A stretch of DNA of 64,000 bases from Sporosarcina psychrophila (GTDB taxonomy: Bacteria > Bacillota > Bacilli > Bacillales_A > Planococcaceae), in assembly GCF_001590685.1 (NCBI RefSeq), contig NZ_CP014616.1, positions 4,215,001 through 4,279,000 on the forward strand, in the 5' to 3' direction. This document shows positions 42,905 through 51,685 of the stretch, piece after piece; the first letter of the stretch is position 1; every line of letters starts with the position of its first letter. Both the position numbers and the translations under genes were made by a program. The notes beneath the pieces were generated by a model. That model was given only the letters and a program-made list of their open reading frames with translations. It had not been told where the DNA came from and made no database searches.

Positions 42905-44920
42905 TTATTCGACATATTCGTATAAAACTACACTTTCCATATAGTTTACAAAACGTCGAAGCTCTTTCGCTTCTACCGTGCTGATGGCACCGTCCTTGAA
43001 CATTTCTGAAATCTCTTTTCTCTGCACTTCAATAGCATTCAAACATAGAATCTCCTTTTGTTCGTCTAAAATGGATTGATCCATCTCTACTTTATGGGGC
43101 AATTCCTTTTTATTCAGAAGGCGTTTATAATAATAAATCATATTGTGTAGAACTTCTGGTTGTTCACTAATAGAAGCTCGTTCTTCCAAACCCGCTAGTA
43201 CTTTCTCAAACGTAAATATTTGCACCGCATCTTCCATTTCCTGAACCTGCTCTAATTCTCGGTCACTTAAGCGCCCGCGTTTCCAATCTCTCAGTACTTG
43301 ATAGAACCGTTGACGGATAAAGTGATTCGCACCGCTTGTTGCCGCCTTTTCACGAATCGAAACCGACTTTTCGATACTTTTTAACGTAACCATCTTCACT
43401 TGGTGCACACTCATATATTCCTCCGTATATTGACGCTCCAACATTAAAGAATGCAATCTTTCCATCTTCAGCTGCTCGTTATATTCTCGTAGCTCTTCTT
43501 CGTTTTTATTTTTCGACCGCAACATATGCAACATGAGTGTATAGTCGTTTAATAATTCATAGACAATCGAAGCATTCTCTTCTGTTTTTTCCGAATTGAT
43601 TTTCTGAATAGCTCCCATGATCATACGCTGCTTTTCATTCGTTAAATCTGAACTGGTCGTATGCGTGCTCGTTTCCCCCTTACTTAGGATAGGTAGAAAT
43701 ATTGTTGCCATAATAAGTGTCAATAGAATAACGCCTGCCGCCAAAAAGATAATAAGTGAACGCTCTGGGAACAAATCGTTCGTTGATGTAAAAAATGGAA
43801 TCGATAGCACACCGACCATTGTAATCGTTCCACGGACACCTACCAAACTCGTAATTAGACTTGTTTTCAGAGATGGTTTTTCTGTCACATTTTTCAAAAT
43901 GTAATAATCGAAATGATTAATGGTGTGCGACCACAAAAATCGTATACCGAGTACGACGAAACCTAATGCAAGAACATACCCTAACAACAGCCAATTACTC
44001 ATCTGTTCATTTTCCAGTAATGAACGCATTGCAGATGGGAGTGTTAAACCTAACAGTAAGAAAATTAAACCGTTTAATACAAATGCGATAATTGACCACA
44101 GGTTATCCGTCAACACTTGCTCCTGCGCTCTAAAGTTTTCTGTACGCTCTCTTACAAGCGCATGGATAATCCCCGCTGCTACAACCGCTATAACACCTGA
44201 TGCATGGAACATTTCCTCTGCTATAAAGAAAATAATAAATGGCGTTAAAACTTGTAATAGCGAATGGAATACTACGTCGACAAATCCCCCTCTACGTAGA
44301 ACGTAGCGAAGCAAATTAATCGAAAGTCCAAGCCCGATACCAAGCAATGCCCCAACGATAAACATATATAAGAAGTCTCCTGTAGCCTTTTGAACTGAAA
44401 AATAACCGGTTACCACCGCTAAAACAGCATAATTAAATGCAACAAGTCCTGAAGCATCATTGATTAAAGATTCCCCACGCACTAAATTCATAATATGAGT
44501 TGGAATTTGAATACGTTTCGCAATGCCATTTACAGCAACTGGATCCGTCGGTGATAGAATTGCTGCGAGCGCAAATGCAGCTGCTAAAGGAATTGCTGGA
44601 ATCATCCAATGGACAAATATTCCACCAAGTATCGTAGTTAGAAGTACTAAAATAATAGCATTCCCAAAAATTGACGCACGCATTTTCCATAATTCCTCTC
44701 GCGGAAAATGAGCGCCTTCATTGTATAAAAGTGGTGCTATAAACAGTAGAAGAAACCATTCTGTCTCCACTTCAATTGTAAAATCTTTAACAGCTAATGC
44801 AAAAATAAGCCCCACAATAATTTGGATTAATGCAGTTGGTAATAGTGTCACGTAATTCCCAATAACGTTTGTAACAAGCAATAAGACTAGCAACATTAAG
44901 ATAATCGTTAATAATTCCAT
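42905..44920 (-). CDS. NhaK/CPA1-type Na+(K+)/H+ antiporter
   Basis: 671 residues. Membrane domain to about residue 430 with 12-13 segments and the CPA1 motifs FIAPLLYNEG, LSPTDPVAV (about 125-133) and the ion-binding Asn-Asp in GESLINDASG (about 149-158); then GVRGTITM. The last 240 residues are soluble and helical, as in B. subtilis NhaK (YvgP). ATG with SD GAGGAG. It lies between a full tRNA-Ala and a tRNA-Ala fragment, which hints at acquisition by integration. Confidence 0.88.
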   Translation of the reverse strand: MELLTIILMLLVLLLVTNVIGNYVTLLPTALIQIIVGLIFALAVKDFTIEVETEWFLLLFIAPLLYNEGAHFPREELWKMRASIFGNAIILVLLTTILGGIFVHWMIPAIPLAAAFALAAILSPTDPVAVNGIAKRIQIPTHIMNLVRGESLINDASGLVAFNYAVLAVVTGYFSVQKATGDFLYMFIVGALLGIGLGLSINLLRYVLRRGGFVDVVFHSLLQVLTPFIIFFIAEEMFHASGVIAVVAAGIIHALVRERTENFRAQEQVLTDNLWSIIAFVLNGLIFLLLGLTLPSAMRSLLENEQMSNWLLLGYVLALGFVVLGIRFLWSHTINHFDYYILKNVTEKPSLKTSLITSLVGVRGTITMVGVLSIPFFTSTNDLFPERSLIIFLAAGVILLTLIMATIFLPILSKGETSTHTTSSDLTNEKQRMIMGAIQKINSEKTEENASIVYELLNDYTLMLHMLRSKNKNEEELREYNEQLKMERLHSLMLERQYTEEYMSVHQVKMVTLKSIEKSVSIREKAATSGANHFIRQRFYQVLRDWKRGRLSDRELEQVQEMEDAVQIFTFEKVLAGLEERASISEQPEVLHNMIYYYKRLLNKKELPHKVEMDQSILDEQKEILCLNAIEVQRKEISEMFKDGAISTVEAKELRRFVNYMESVVLYEYVE

Positions 44921-45135
44921 CCGTTTTTCTCCTCTTCACTTTTTCTGTTCCAATAATCAAGAATAAAGTGATTATTTCGTCCAAAACGCGCCGAAAATGT
45001 ACAAGTGTAGGCTGTATGCTTTTCTTACAGGTAGCTCATGTAAGAAAGTGGATAATCAACAGACGTGGTTCAATATATAAAGTTAGCAAATATGATATAA
45101 TCGTGCGTTTATTTTTATTTTATCATGAATTTTAA

Positions 45136-45194
45136 AAATACTGTTAGCTCCTAACCTCGTTCTCACAGAACAAGATTTGGAGCTAACAGTATTT
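45136..45194. repeat. Perfect 16 bp inverted repeat with nested hairpin
   Basis: Arms AAATACTGTTAGCTCC (45136-45151) and its exact complement (45179-45194); the loop holds GTTCT-CAC-AGAAC. On the minus strand it is followed by TTTTT, so it could be a second terminator behind the tRNA. Confidence 0.8.
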
Positions 45195-45260
45195 ATCGTT
45201 GGATTAATTATGTATGGATTCCCATTTTACTACTCGCAGCACGAAAGACTATTTTCGAAC

Positions 45261-45292
45261 AAAAAAAGGGCCCAGTTATACTGGACACCCTT
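45261..45292 (-). terminator. Terminator of tRNA-Ala
   Basis: Minus strand GGGTGTCCAG / CTGGGCCC with one bulge, followed by T7. Confidence 0.75.
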
Positions 45293-45303
45293 CTAAACCT
45301 ATA

Positions 45304-45376
45304 TGGAGCATAGGGGGCTCGAACCCCTGACCTTCACACTGCCAGCGTGACACTCTCCCAGCTGAGCTAATGCCCC
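45304..45376 (-). tRNA. tRNA-Ala, anticodon GGC
   Basis: 73 nt cloverleaf: acceptor GGGGCAT/ATGCTCC, D-arm GCTC..GAGT, anticodon stem TCACG/TGTGA with loop CTGGCAG (anticodon GGC), T-arm AGGGG-TTCGAGC-CCCCT, discriminator A. The 3' CCA is not encoded. Single gene, not in an rRNA operon. Promoter at 45397-45425. Confidence 0.95.
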
Positions 45377-45396
45377 GTATCTTTGATACAATAAGA

Positions 45397-45425
45397 AGTA
45401 TAGCAAGATGATTTGAAAAAGACAA
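45397..45425 (-). promoter_or_regulatory. Promoter of tRNA-Ala
   Basis: Minus strand TTGTCT, 17 bp, TATACT, placing the start about 12-15 nt before the tRNA. Confidence 0.8.
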
Positions 45426-45444
45426 TAGGCAGGGGGAAGTCTAT

Positions 45445-46464
45445 ATGCAGCATGCAGAAAGAGAAATTACCGAACCCGTTGCGTTATGTGACAACAAAGG
45501 GTTATTGAATCCAGAAGCAATCGGCTTCGCACGTCAGCCTTTCATCCAGAGCAATCTCAAGAACCACTTCATGCGGAAGAAGAAGTGGAATTATTGGTGT
45601 GTGTACGGGGAAGATTTGTTATTTTCCGCAACGATTAGCCATCTTGATTATGCAGCTGTCTGCTTTGTCTATATTTTAAATTATGAAACGCAGCGATTTT
45701 ATGAAAAGCAAATAACGATTCCAATTGGGCGCAATGTGAAGATGCCTGAAAACGTGTTGGATGGCGTTAAATTCGTGAATGATAATCTAACTGTCCAGAT
45801 CATACATATTCAAGGCGAAACCCATCTGTCCGTGACAATCCCAGACTTTGATAATGAAGTACTACATGCAGATTTCCATATTGGTCATCCAATTAACGAT
45901 GAATCATTGAATGTTGTTATACCCAGGAGCAGGGACGTTTTCCAGTTCACAGCTAAGCATCATTCATTACCAACATCCGGGTTCGTTAAAATCGGGGACA
46001 AACGGTACGATTTCAATCCAGATTATAGTTTTGCTGTTCTCGATTACGGCAGAGGAATCTGGCCGCGAAAAGCAGAATGGAACTGGGCGATGGCATCTCA
46101 GCGTCTCGGTGGTCGTCGCATTGGACTTAATTTCGGTGGTAAATGGACGGATGGGACAGGCATGACTGAAAACGCGGTGTTTGTTGATGGTTTGATGACT
46201 AAAATTCATGAGGATGTTCTATTTACATATGATAATAAAAACTTCATGATGCCTTGGAAAATTCGAACGAAGTTTTCAGATACAGTCAACATAACATTTA
46301 CACCTTTTTTTGAACGTGTTTCCATGACGAATGTCCGGTTAGTACGCACGGAGGTCCATCAAGTTGTCGGTTACTTCAACGGAACAGTACGCTTACATGA
46401 CGGCTCCACCCTACAAATCCGCAACATGCTTGGCACTTCGGAAGAACATATCGCGAAATGGTAA
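45445..46464 (+). CDS. DUF2804 domain protein
   Basis: 339 residues, predicted all-beta, of the DUF2804 family: start ITEPVALCDNKGLLNPEAIG and the conserved DYGRGIWPRKAEWNWAMAS stretch (about 200-218). No signal peptide. Function unknown; relatives resemble lipocalin-like hydroxyneurosporene-synthase folds, but I cannot assign a reaction. SD AGGGGG before ATG 45445. Monocistronic. Confidence 0.85.
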   Translation: MQHAEREITEPVALCDNKGLLNPEAIGFARQPFIQSNLKNHFMRKKKWNYWCVYGEDLLFSATISHLDYAAVCFVYILNYETQRFYEKQITIPIGRNVKMPENVLDGVKFVNDNLTVQIIHIQGETHLSVTIPDFDNEVLHADFHIGHPINDESLNVVIPRSRDVFQFTAKHHSLPTSGFVKIGDKRYDFNPDYSFAVLDYGRGIWPRKAEWNWAMASQRLGGRRIGLNFGGKWTDGTGMTENAVFVDGLMTKIHEDVLFTYDNKNFMMPWKIRTKFSDTVNITFTPFFERVSMTNVRLVRTEVHQVVGYFNGTVRLHDGSTLQIRNMLGTSEEHIAKW

Positions 46465-46504
46465 CTAACACAATTATATTCGCACATTATACATTACTTT
46501 TACT

Positions 46505-46529
46505 AGCCGGCTTAAATGCCGGTTTTTTT
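46505..46529 (+). terminator. Terminator after the DUF2804 gene
   Basis: Stem CCGGC / GCCGG, loop TTAAAT, T7 tail. Confidence 0.8.
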
Positions 46530-46642
46530 ATACGATAAAAAAGTAAAATTGTATTTCACCTTGAGCAGTGGGTAGGGATTGAACTACATCCCCACTCTCT
46601 GCAACAGGGAAACACTAATTTAAACTACCTTCCTTTAGTTTA

Positions 46643-46668
46643 ACGCCCTCCTGCGCTTACGCTTTTCT
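46643..46668 (-). repeat. Left-end fragment of the dispersed structured repeat
   Basis: Minus strand GAAAAGCGTAAGCGCAGGAGG; the rest of the element is absent. Confidence 0.65.
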
Positions 46669-46752
46669 TATTTGTACAAGTATTTTGTTTAGAAAGTGGA
46701 TTTTAAGGCAAAATAATAGATAAGACAATGAATCCGAAAGGCAGTGAGTATT

Positions 46753-47223
46753 TTGAGAAAATTGAATGCTGTAGGTACAATCGTAATTACAGGTGCATTG
46801 CTGATGGGCGGATGCGGCAACTTCGGGAAAAATGCAGATAAGCCAAACCGTGAAGAAGCAATTATTATTAATGAAGATGAGAAAGCTGGCGGATCCATCG
46901 AAACCGGTAATGGATTCGGTTTTTCGTCATTCGATCTTGAAATCGATGTCGATGGTAAAGATGCAATTGATGCTGATTACGATGTGACCGAAAAAGCAGA
47001 TGCAGATTATGAAAATAAACTGAAGAATATCAAACTAAAAGATAATAAAGCGATGGATGAGCTTAGTAAAATGTTTATAGAAATTCGTATCACAAAAGAT
47101 ACACCCCAACAAGAAGTGATTGATAAGATTCTCCAATGGTATGGTTTGGATACTTACTCAAAGTTTGACCTTGATGTTGATTTTGACGATGGTACGTTGC
47201 TCGATATTGAAGACGTAAAATAA
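46753..47223 (+). CDS. Small acidic lipoprotein
   Basis: About 156 residues. Signal peptide with lipobox LMGGC, then a strongly acidic mature part (many Asp and Glu, e.g. EIDVDGKDAIDADYD). The C-terminal half (DTPQQEVIDKILQWYGLD) looks like a small folded domain, perhaps YusW-like. Function unknown. TTG 46753 has AAAGG ten bases upstream; GTG 46744 is an alternative start. Terminator at 47224. Confidence 0.72.
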   Translation: MRKLNAVGTIVITGALLMGGCGNFGKNADKPNREEAIIINEDEKAGGSIETGNGFGFSSFDLEIDVDGKDAIDADYDVTEKADADYENKLKNIKLKDNKAMDELSKMFIEIRITKDTPQQEVIDKILQWYGLDTYSKFDLDVDFDDGTLLDIEDVK

Positions 47224-47264
47224 TAAAAGGCTACAAGGATATAATGTCCTTGTAGCCTTATTTT
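47224..47264 (+). terminator. Terminator after the lipoprotein gene
   Basis: Stem AAGGCTACAAGGA / TCCTTGTAGCCTT, loop TATAATG or similar, T-rich tail. Confidence 0.85.
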
Positions 47265-47284
47265 GTGCCGCTTCCGCTTTTCTA
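47265..47284 (-). repeat. Left-end fragment of the dispersed structured repeat
   Basis: Minus strand TAGAAAAGCGGAAGCGGCA, third in a row after copies 6 and 5. Confidence 0.65.
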
Positions 47285-47287
47285 GAC

Positions 47288-47405
47288 TGTCCAGACTACA
47301 GCGCCTAGCTCGCTGTGGAAAAGATGAAAGACCCATAAGCCAAAGGGCGGCTTCCGGGTCTTTCCCTTTTTCCTTCACGAGCTACACAGGCGCTTGCGCT
47401 TTTCT
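47288..47405 (-). repeat. Dispersed structured repeat, copy 5
   Basis: Minus strand GAAAAGCGCAAGCGCC...GGCGCTGTAGTCTGGACA. Core hairpin GAAAGACCC..AAGCC-GCCCTTT-GGCTT..GGGTCTTTC. Confidence 0.88.
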
Positions 47406-47409
47406 ATAC

Positions 47410-47514
47410 TGTCCAGACTACAGCGGCCAAACGCTCGGGTCATAAGTCGTTCCAGATATGCGGCAAAGTACGCCGCTCCGCCGGCACGCCTTATGCAGGC
47501 CGCTTGCGCTTTTC
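47410..47514 (-). repeat. Dispersed structured repeat, copy 6
   Basis: Minus strand GAAAAGCGCAAGCGGCC...GTAGTCTGGACA; hairpin CATAAG..GCGGC-GTACTTT-GCCGC..CTTATG. Its first G is the G of the TAG stop of the ABC gene. Confidence 0.88.
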
Positions 47515-49343
47515 TATACTTTCGATTCTAGCAACATGTTGTAAAATACACCTTGTTGTTCAATCAATTCTTCTTGGCTTCCGGATTCTATCAGTTTCCC
47601 TTGCTCCATGACATAAACGGTATCGGCTTTCCGTACGGTATTCAGTCTATGCGCAATAACAAAACTAGTTCTGCCTTCCATAAGGCGATCGAGTGCTTCT
47701 TGGATTTCTAGCTCTGTAACTGTATCGATACTACTTGTGGCTTCATCAAGAAGGAGTAGTACTGGATCTGCAACGAGTGCTCTTGCAATTGACAGCAACT
47801 GCTTCTGCCCTTGTGAGATCTCGCCGCCATCTGCCGTCAATATAGTCTCATAGCCATCTTCCAGCCGACTAATGAAACTATGCGCATTGGCCTGTTTTGC
47901 CGCCTGAATGACTTCTTCATCTGTCGCATCAAGTTTTCCATAACGAATATTTTCAAGGACTGTTGCTTCGAACAGAAATGGATCTTGCAAGACAAATGCC
48001 GTTTGGCTACGAAGCGTTTGCCGCGGCAACTTGCTAATCGGGATACCGTCGATATAGATTACTCCTTTATCAACTTCATAGAACCTAGCAAGCAACTGCA
48101 TAATTGTGGTCTTCCCTGCGCCCGTGGCCCCGACAAATGCCGCTGTTTCCCCCACCTTCACACGAAATGATAAATTGTCAATTGTATAGCCATCGGTTTC
48201 GACTGCATAACCAAAGGAAACATCTCGGAACTCAACGTCCCCCTTGAGGATCATATCCGTATATTCCGTCGCTTCATCCTTCTCGACTGGTTCATCCATA
48301 ATCTTAAAGACTCGCTCTGCTCCAGCTATTGCCGATAGCACTGTGTTAAATTGGTTTGCAAGATCATTAAGTGGACGTGTGAACTGCCGTGCAAATTCAG
48401 AGAAAATGACGATTGTCCCCACCGTTATAACACCGTCCCCTCTTAACGCAAGCAATCCACCCACCCCTGCAATAACCGCAAAACTCGCGTTGTTCAACAG
48501 ATTCATTACTTTGGGGATAAAACCTGAGTAGGTCAACGCCCAAAAACCCGTTCGTCGAAGTCGCTCACTCTTCTGCGCAAACTCTTCCATTACACGTTCT
48601 TCCTGCGAGAATGCTTTGACAATGCGCTGGCCAGAAATCGTTTCTTCAATCATGCCGTTTAACTCGCCCACTGCTTGCTGCTGTTCTTTAAATAAAGGTC
48701 CCGTACGGCGCGTAATCCACCGAATCGCTACGAACATCACTGGAACAATGATCATCGTGAGTAGTGTCAATAACGGGCTTAAGTAAAGCATGACCCCAAG
48801 CGTCCCAGTTAGTGTCAAGATGCTCGAAAATACTTGGATGAAAGACGAGTTCAGTGTTTGGCTAACGTTTTCAATATCATTGGTAATTCGGCTCATCAGT
48901 TCACCGTGCTGCCGTTTATCAAAAAATGTGACTGGCAGCTTTTGAAGATGAGCAAACAAACTCGTCCGTAAACGAAAAACGGTTTGTTGTGCGACGCCAA
49001 CCATCCAATAGTTTTGAAAATACATCGCTAGTGATAAGCCTACATAGATAGTGATAAGCCACCCGATACTGCCGCCTAAACCCGCGAACTTCATCGGAAT
49101 AATATAATGGTCAATAATTTTACCAATCATCAATGGCCCAAGCAGCGCCAGGACTGAACTGACAAAAACAAGCGTGAGCACAGCAATGAGTAGGCCCCGC
49201 TGTTCATCGACAAGTTGCCAAATCCGGAAAAGAACTGATTTCCAGTTACTCGCACGTTCTTTTTTCTTCTTCCCAGTACCATTAATATCTTCCTTCGATA
49301 GAATCGGCTCGTAGCCGAACGGTTTACGAATTGCGCGTAACAT
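47514..49343 (-). CDS. Heterodimeric ABC exporter, subunit B (YfiC-like)
   Basis: 609 residues: six membrane segments (about 60-340) and a C-terminal nucleotide-binding domain. Walker A GATGAGKTT, Walker B VLLLLDEATSSID with normal catalytic Glu, but the signature is ISQGQ instead of LSGGQ. Its partner has the opposite defect, so together they make one full and one impaired ATP site. Multidrug or lipid export is inferred. ATG 49343 has SD GAGGAGG and overlaps the upstream gene by 20 bp. Confidence 0.9.
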   Translation of the reverse strand: MLRAIRKPFGYEPILSKEDINGTGKKKKERASNWKSVLFRIWQLVDEQRGLLIAVLTLVFVSSVLALLGPLMIGKIIDHYIIPMKFAGLGGSIGWLITIYVGLSLAMYFQNYWMVGVAQQTVFRLRTSLFAHLQKLPVTFFDKRQHGELMSRITNDIENVSQTLNSSFIQVFSSILTLTGTLGVMLYLSPLLTLLTMIIVPVMFVAIRWITRRTGPLFKEQQQAVGELNGMIEETISGQRIVKAFSQEERVMEEFAQKSERLRRTGFWALTYSGFIPKVMNLLNNASFAVIAGVGGLLALRGDGVITVGTIVIFSEFARQFTRPLNDLANQFNTVLSAIAGAERVFKIMDEPVEKDEATEYTDMILKGDVEFRDVSFGYAVETDGYTIDNLSFRVKVGETAAFVGATGAGKTTIMQLLARFYEVDKGVIYIDGIPISKLPRQTLRSQTAFVLQDPFLFEATVLENIRYGKLDATDEEVIQAAKQANAHSFISRLEDGYETILTADGGEISQGQKQLLSIARALVADPVLLLLDEATSSIDTVTELEIQEALDRLMEGRTSFVIAHRLNTVRKADTVYVMEQGKLIESGSQEELIEQQGVFYNMLLESKV

Positions 49344-51066
49344 CGGCTGCCACCTCCTCATCGGATTGGGATTCCGCAATTTTCTGATACAGTGCGGACT
49401 GCTCCATCAAGTCGTCATGTGTTCCATAGCCGACGACTTGTCCTTCATCTAAAAGGAGGATTTTATCAGCCCCTTGTGCGGTTCGGATTTTCTGTGTGAC
49501 AACGAGCATCGTCGCTTCTTCCCCTTCAAGCGCATCCCATAGCGCCGTTTCCGTTTTCACGTCAAGTGCACTTGTGCTGTCATCGAGAATCAAGATAGAT
49601 GGTTTCCGAACGAGCGCCCTTGCTATGGATAATCGTTGTTTCTGACCACCCGATAAGTTGACGCCTTTCTGTCCGACCCTTGTGCCATACTTTAACGGGA
49701 ACAGATCAATCGATTCATGGATTTGTGCTTTTTTAGCCGCCTCTTCCAGTTCGTCGACATCCGCCTCCATATCGCCCCACGATAAGTTATCCAAAATCGA
49801 CCCTGTAAATAAAATCGATTGCTGCGGTACGAGTCCAATCGTATCCCTCAAATCTTTCAACGGCCAATCCTCTACTTCTGTTCCACTAACATAGATCTTC
49901 CCTTGTGTTTTTTCAAAAATACGTGGAATAAGATTGAGTAATGTAGATTTTCCAGACCCTGTTGCCCCCATAATGGCGAGCTTTTCTCCCGGTGAAACAT
50001 GGAATGACACGTTATCTAAAATCGGTTCCAGCTTACCTGGATATATGAACGACACGTTGTCGAATTTCAAATCACCTTCATTGCGTAACAGTCCTGTACT
50101 TTCCGAACTATGGAGTTCCAAGTCTTCATTCGCAAGCAGAACTTCTTCCATCCGTTCAGAAGATGCTTTTGCACGCGAGAATGCCACAATGATGAATGAG
50201 AACATCGAGAACGCACCTGTCATGCGCATTGCATAGTTAACAATCGCTACTAGTTCCCCCACCTGCGCGCCGCCATCACGCACTTCAATAGCTCCGAACC
50301 ATAGTACAGCCATCAAACTTGCGTTCATAACAAACAACAGGATTGGCAAGATTAGTTCCATCATCCGCATCGCTTTTACCGTATCTTTTCTTAACAGATC
50401 AGATACTTTTGAGAAGCGACTCGCTTCATAAGCCCCACGTAAAAACGCTTTAATAAGTCGTACAGCCTGTAAATTTTCTTGGATAACACGGTTTACTCGG
50501 TCAAGCCTGTGCTGGACATGCGAAAAATAACTGACCCCTTTTTTCGCCATGAAATAAAGAAAGATCAGCAGAAACGGAGCCCCAACTACAAGAAATAATG
50601 CTAGTTTCACATTGACGAAAAAAGCCATAATTAAACTTCCAATTACGAGTAATGGTGCACGCATCATAATCCGAAGTCCCATAAATAGGACGTTTTGAGC
50701 CATCGTGACGTCACTCGTCAACCGTGTGATGAGTCCCGATGTCGGGAACCGAAGAAATGTCGCCATGGTAAACGCTTGTACTTGACGAAACAATGCCTGT
50801 CGTAGATCAAATCCAAAACTTTGCGCCGCATGTGCAGCAAAGAATGAATTAATGACCCCCGAAAAAAAAGCCACAAACGCCAGCGCCATCATCACGCTTC
50901 CCCACGTCCAAATAACAGCCTCATTTCCAGCCATAATGCCATCGTCGATAATTTTAGCGATGAGCAACGGCTGAATTAGCTCTACAGATAATTCCAGTAA
51001 CATAAGAAATAACGCAATAACGATTGGCCATTTATATGGCCAGGCATATGAAAAAACTGTTTTCAT
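49324..51066 (-). CDS. Heterodimeric ABC exporter, subunit A (YfiB-like)
   Basis: 580 residues: six membrane segments (about 15-300) and an ATPase domain with Walker A GATGSGKST and canonical signature LSGGQKQRLSIARAL. Walker B ends LDDSTSALD, so the catalytic Glu is Asp. First gene of the exporter operon. ATG 51066 with SD GGGGG, spacer 8. Divergent from the GntR operon. No local regulator gene is obviously dedicated to it. Confidence 0.9.
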   Translation of the reverse strand: MKTVFSYAWPYKWPIVIALFLMLLELSVELIQPLLIAKIIDDGIMAGNEAVIWTWGSVMMALAFVAFFSGVINSFFAAHAAQSFGFDLRQALFRQVQAFTMATFLRFPTSGLITRLTSDVTMAQNVLFMGLRIMMRAPLLVIGSLIMAFFVNVKLALFLVVGAPFLLIFLYFMAKKGVSYFSHVQHRLDRVNRVIQENLQAVRLIKAFLRGAYEASRFSKVSDLLRKDTVKAMRMMELILPILLFVMNASLMAVLWFGAIEVRDGGAQVGELVAIVNYAMRMTGAFSMFSFIIVAFSRAKASSERMEEVLLANEDLELHSSESTGLLRNEGDLKFDNVSFIYPGKLEPILDNVSFHVSPGEKLAIMGATGSGKSTLLNLIPRIFEKTQGKIYVSGTEVEDWPLKDLRDTIGLVPQQSILFTGSILDNLSWGDMEADVDELEEAAKKAQIHESIDLFPLKYGTRVGQKGVNLSGGQKQRLSIARALVRKPSILILDDSTSALDVKTETALWDALEGEEATMLVVTQKIRTAQGADKILLLDEGQVVGYGTHDDLMEQSALYQKIAESQSDEEVAADVTRNS

Positions 51067-51224
51067 CTTTTTGACCCCCAAAAACTCTTTCGTTTCACGA
51101 ATTACTTCTCGATAGAACTTATTATGACACAGCGACCCAATTGTGTATAGCCAATTCGACTGAATTGTAGGTTATCTTAAAATTGATTGATGTTGACTAC
51201 AAGTGATCACATTTCATGTATGAG

Positions 51225-51253
51225 TTGTATTTCATTTCCAATTAACGTATAGT
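51225..51253 (+). promoter_or_regulatory. Promoter of the GntR/ABC operon
   Basis: TTGTAT (51225), 17 bp, TATAGT (51248). Confidence 0.8.
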
Positions 51254-51274
51254 ACATTACAACAGTAATGCACT
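51251..51274. promoter_or_regulatory. Probable GntR (YtrA-type) operator
   Basis: AGTACATTAC-AACA-GTAATGCACT: 10 bp half-sites with one mismatch, overlapping the -10 and start site. Location predicts autorepression by the GntR protein encoded next. Confidence 0.7.
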
Positions 51275-51295
51275 AACGATTAGGAGGTGCCACCG

Positions 51296-51685
51296 GTGCT
51301 TAACATGGACGGCTCGAAACCAATTTACGTCCAAATTGCGGAGTGGATTGAAACGGAAATAATTGACGGCACCCTTTCCCCCGATGAAAAAGTCTATTCA
51401 CAATACCAACTCGCGGAAATCTTCACTATTAATCCAGCAACGGCTGGCAAAGGACTTACGTTATTGCTCGAAGCGGAAGTTGTCTACAAGCGACGCGGCC
51501 TAGGAATGTTTGTCGAGCCTGATGCTCGCGACAAACTACTGTCTAAACGCAAAGAAGATACTCTGCGGAGACTTATTCGGGAATTGCTCAATGAAGCTAC
51601 ACTTCTTGGTGTCGACGATTCACATCTGCTGTCAATGATTGAAGCAGAGCGAGGAAAAAGGGGGAACAAACATGACGGTAATTGA
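51296..51685 (+). CDS. GntR-family regulator, YtrA subfamily
   Basis: 129 residues: winged helix (KPIYVQIAEWIETEIIDG..., about 9-75) and a short C-terminal helical dimerisation part, the YtrA layout without a ligand domain. It likely represses its own operon; YtrA-type operons in Bacillus respond to cell-wall antibiotics. GTG 51296 has SD AGGAGG with an 8 nt spacer; an earlier in-frame GTG lies inside that SD. Overlaps the ATPase gene by 14 bp. Confidence 0.9.
   Translation: MLNMDGSKPIYVQIAEWIETEIIDGTLSPDEKVYSQYQLAEIFTINPATAGKGLTLLLEAEVVYKRRGLGMFVEPDARDKLLSKRKEDTLRRLIRELLNEATLLGVDDSHLLSMIEAERGKRGNKHDGN

Larger units (their letters stand above)
44921..45444. other. Gap holding the tRNA gene and inverted repeats
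   Basis: Contains an inverted repeat TTTCTTACA/TGTAAGAAA near 45020-45051 upstream of the antiporter, a nested palindrome at 45136-45194, the tRNA terminator, tRNA-Ala and its promoter. No protein gene. Confidence 0.7.

Noticed and set aside
46560..46625. Decayed tRNA (T-loop-like GTTCAATCCC and a TTGCAGA loop on the minus strand)
   Set aside because: No acceptor or anticodon stem can be formed; similarity limited to a few bases.
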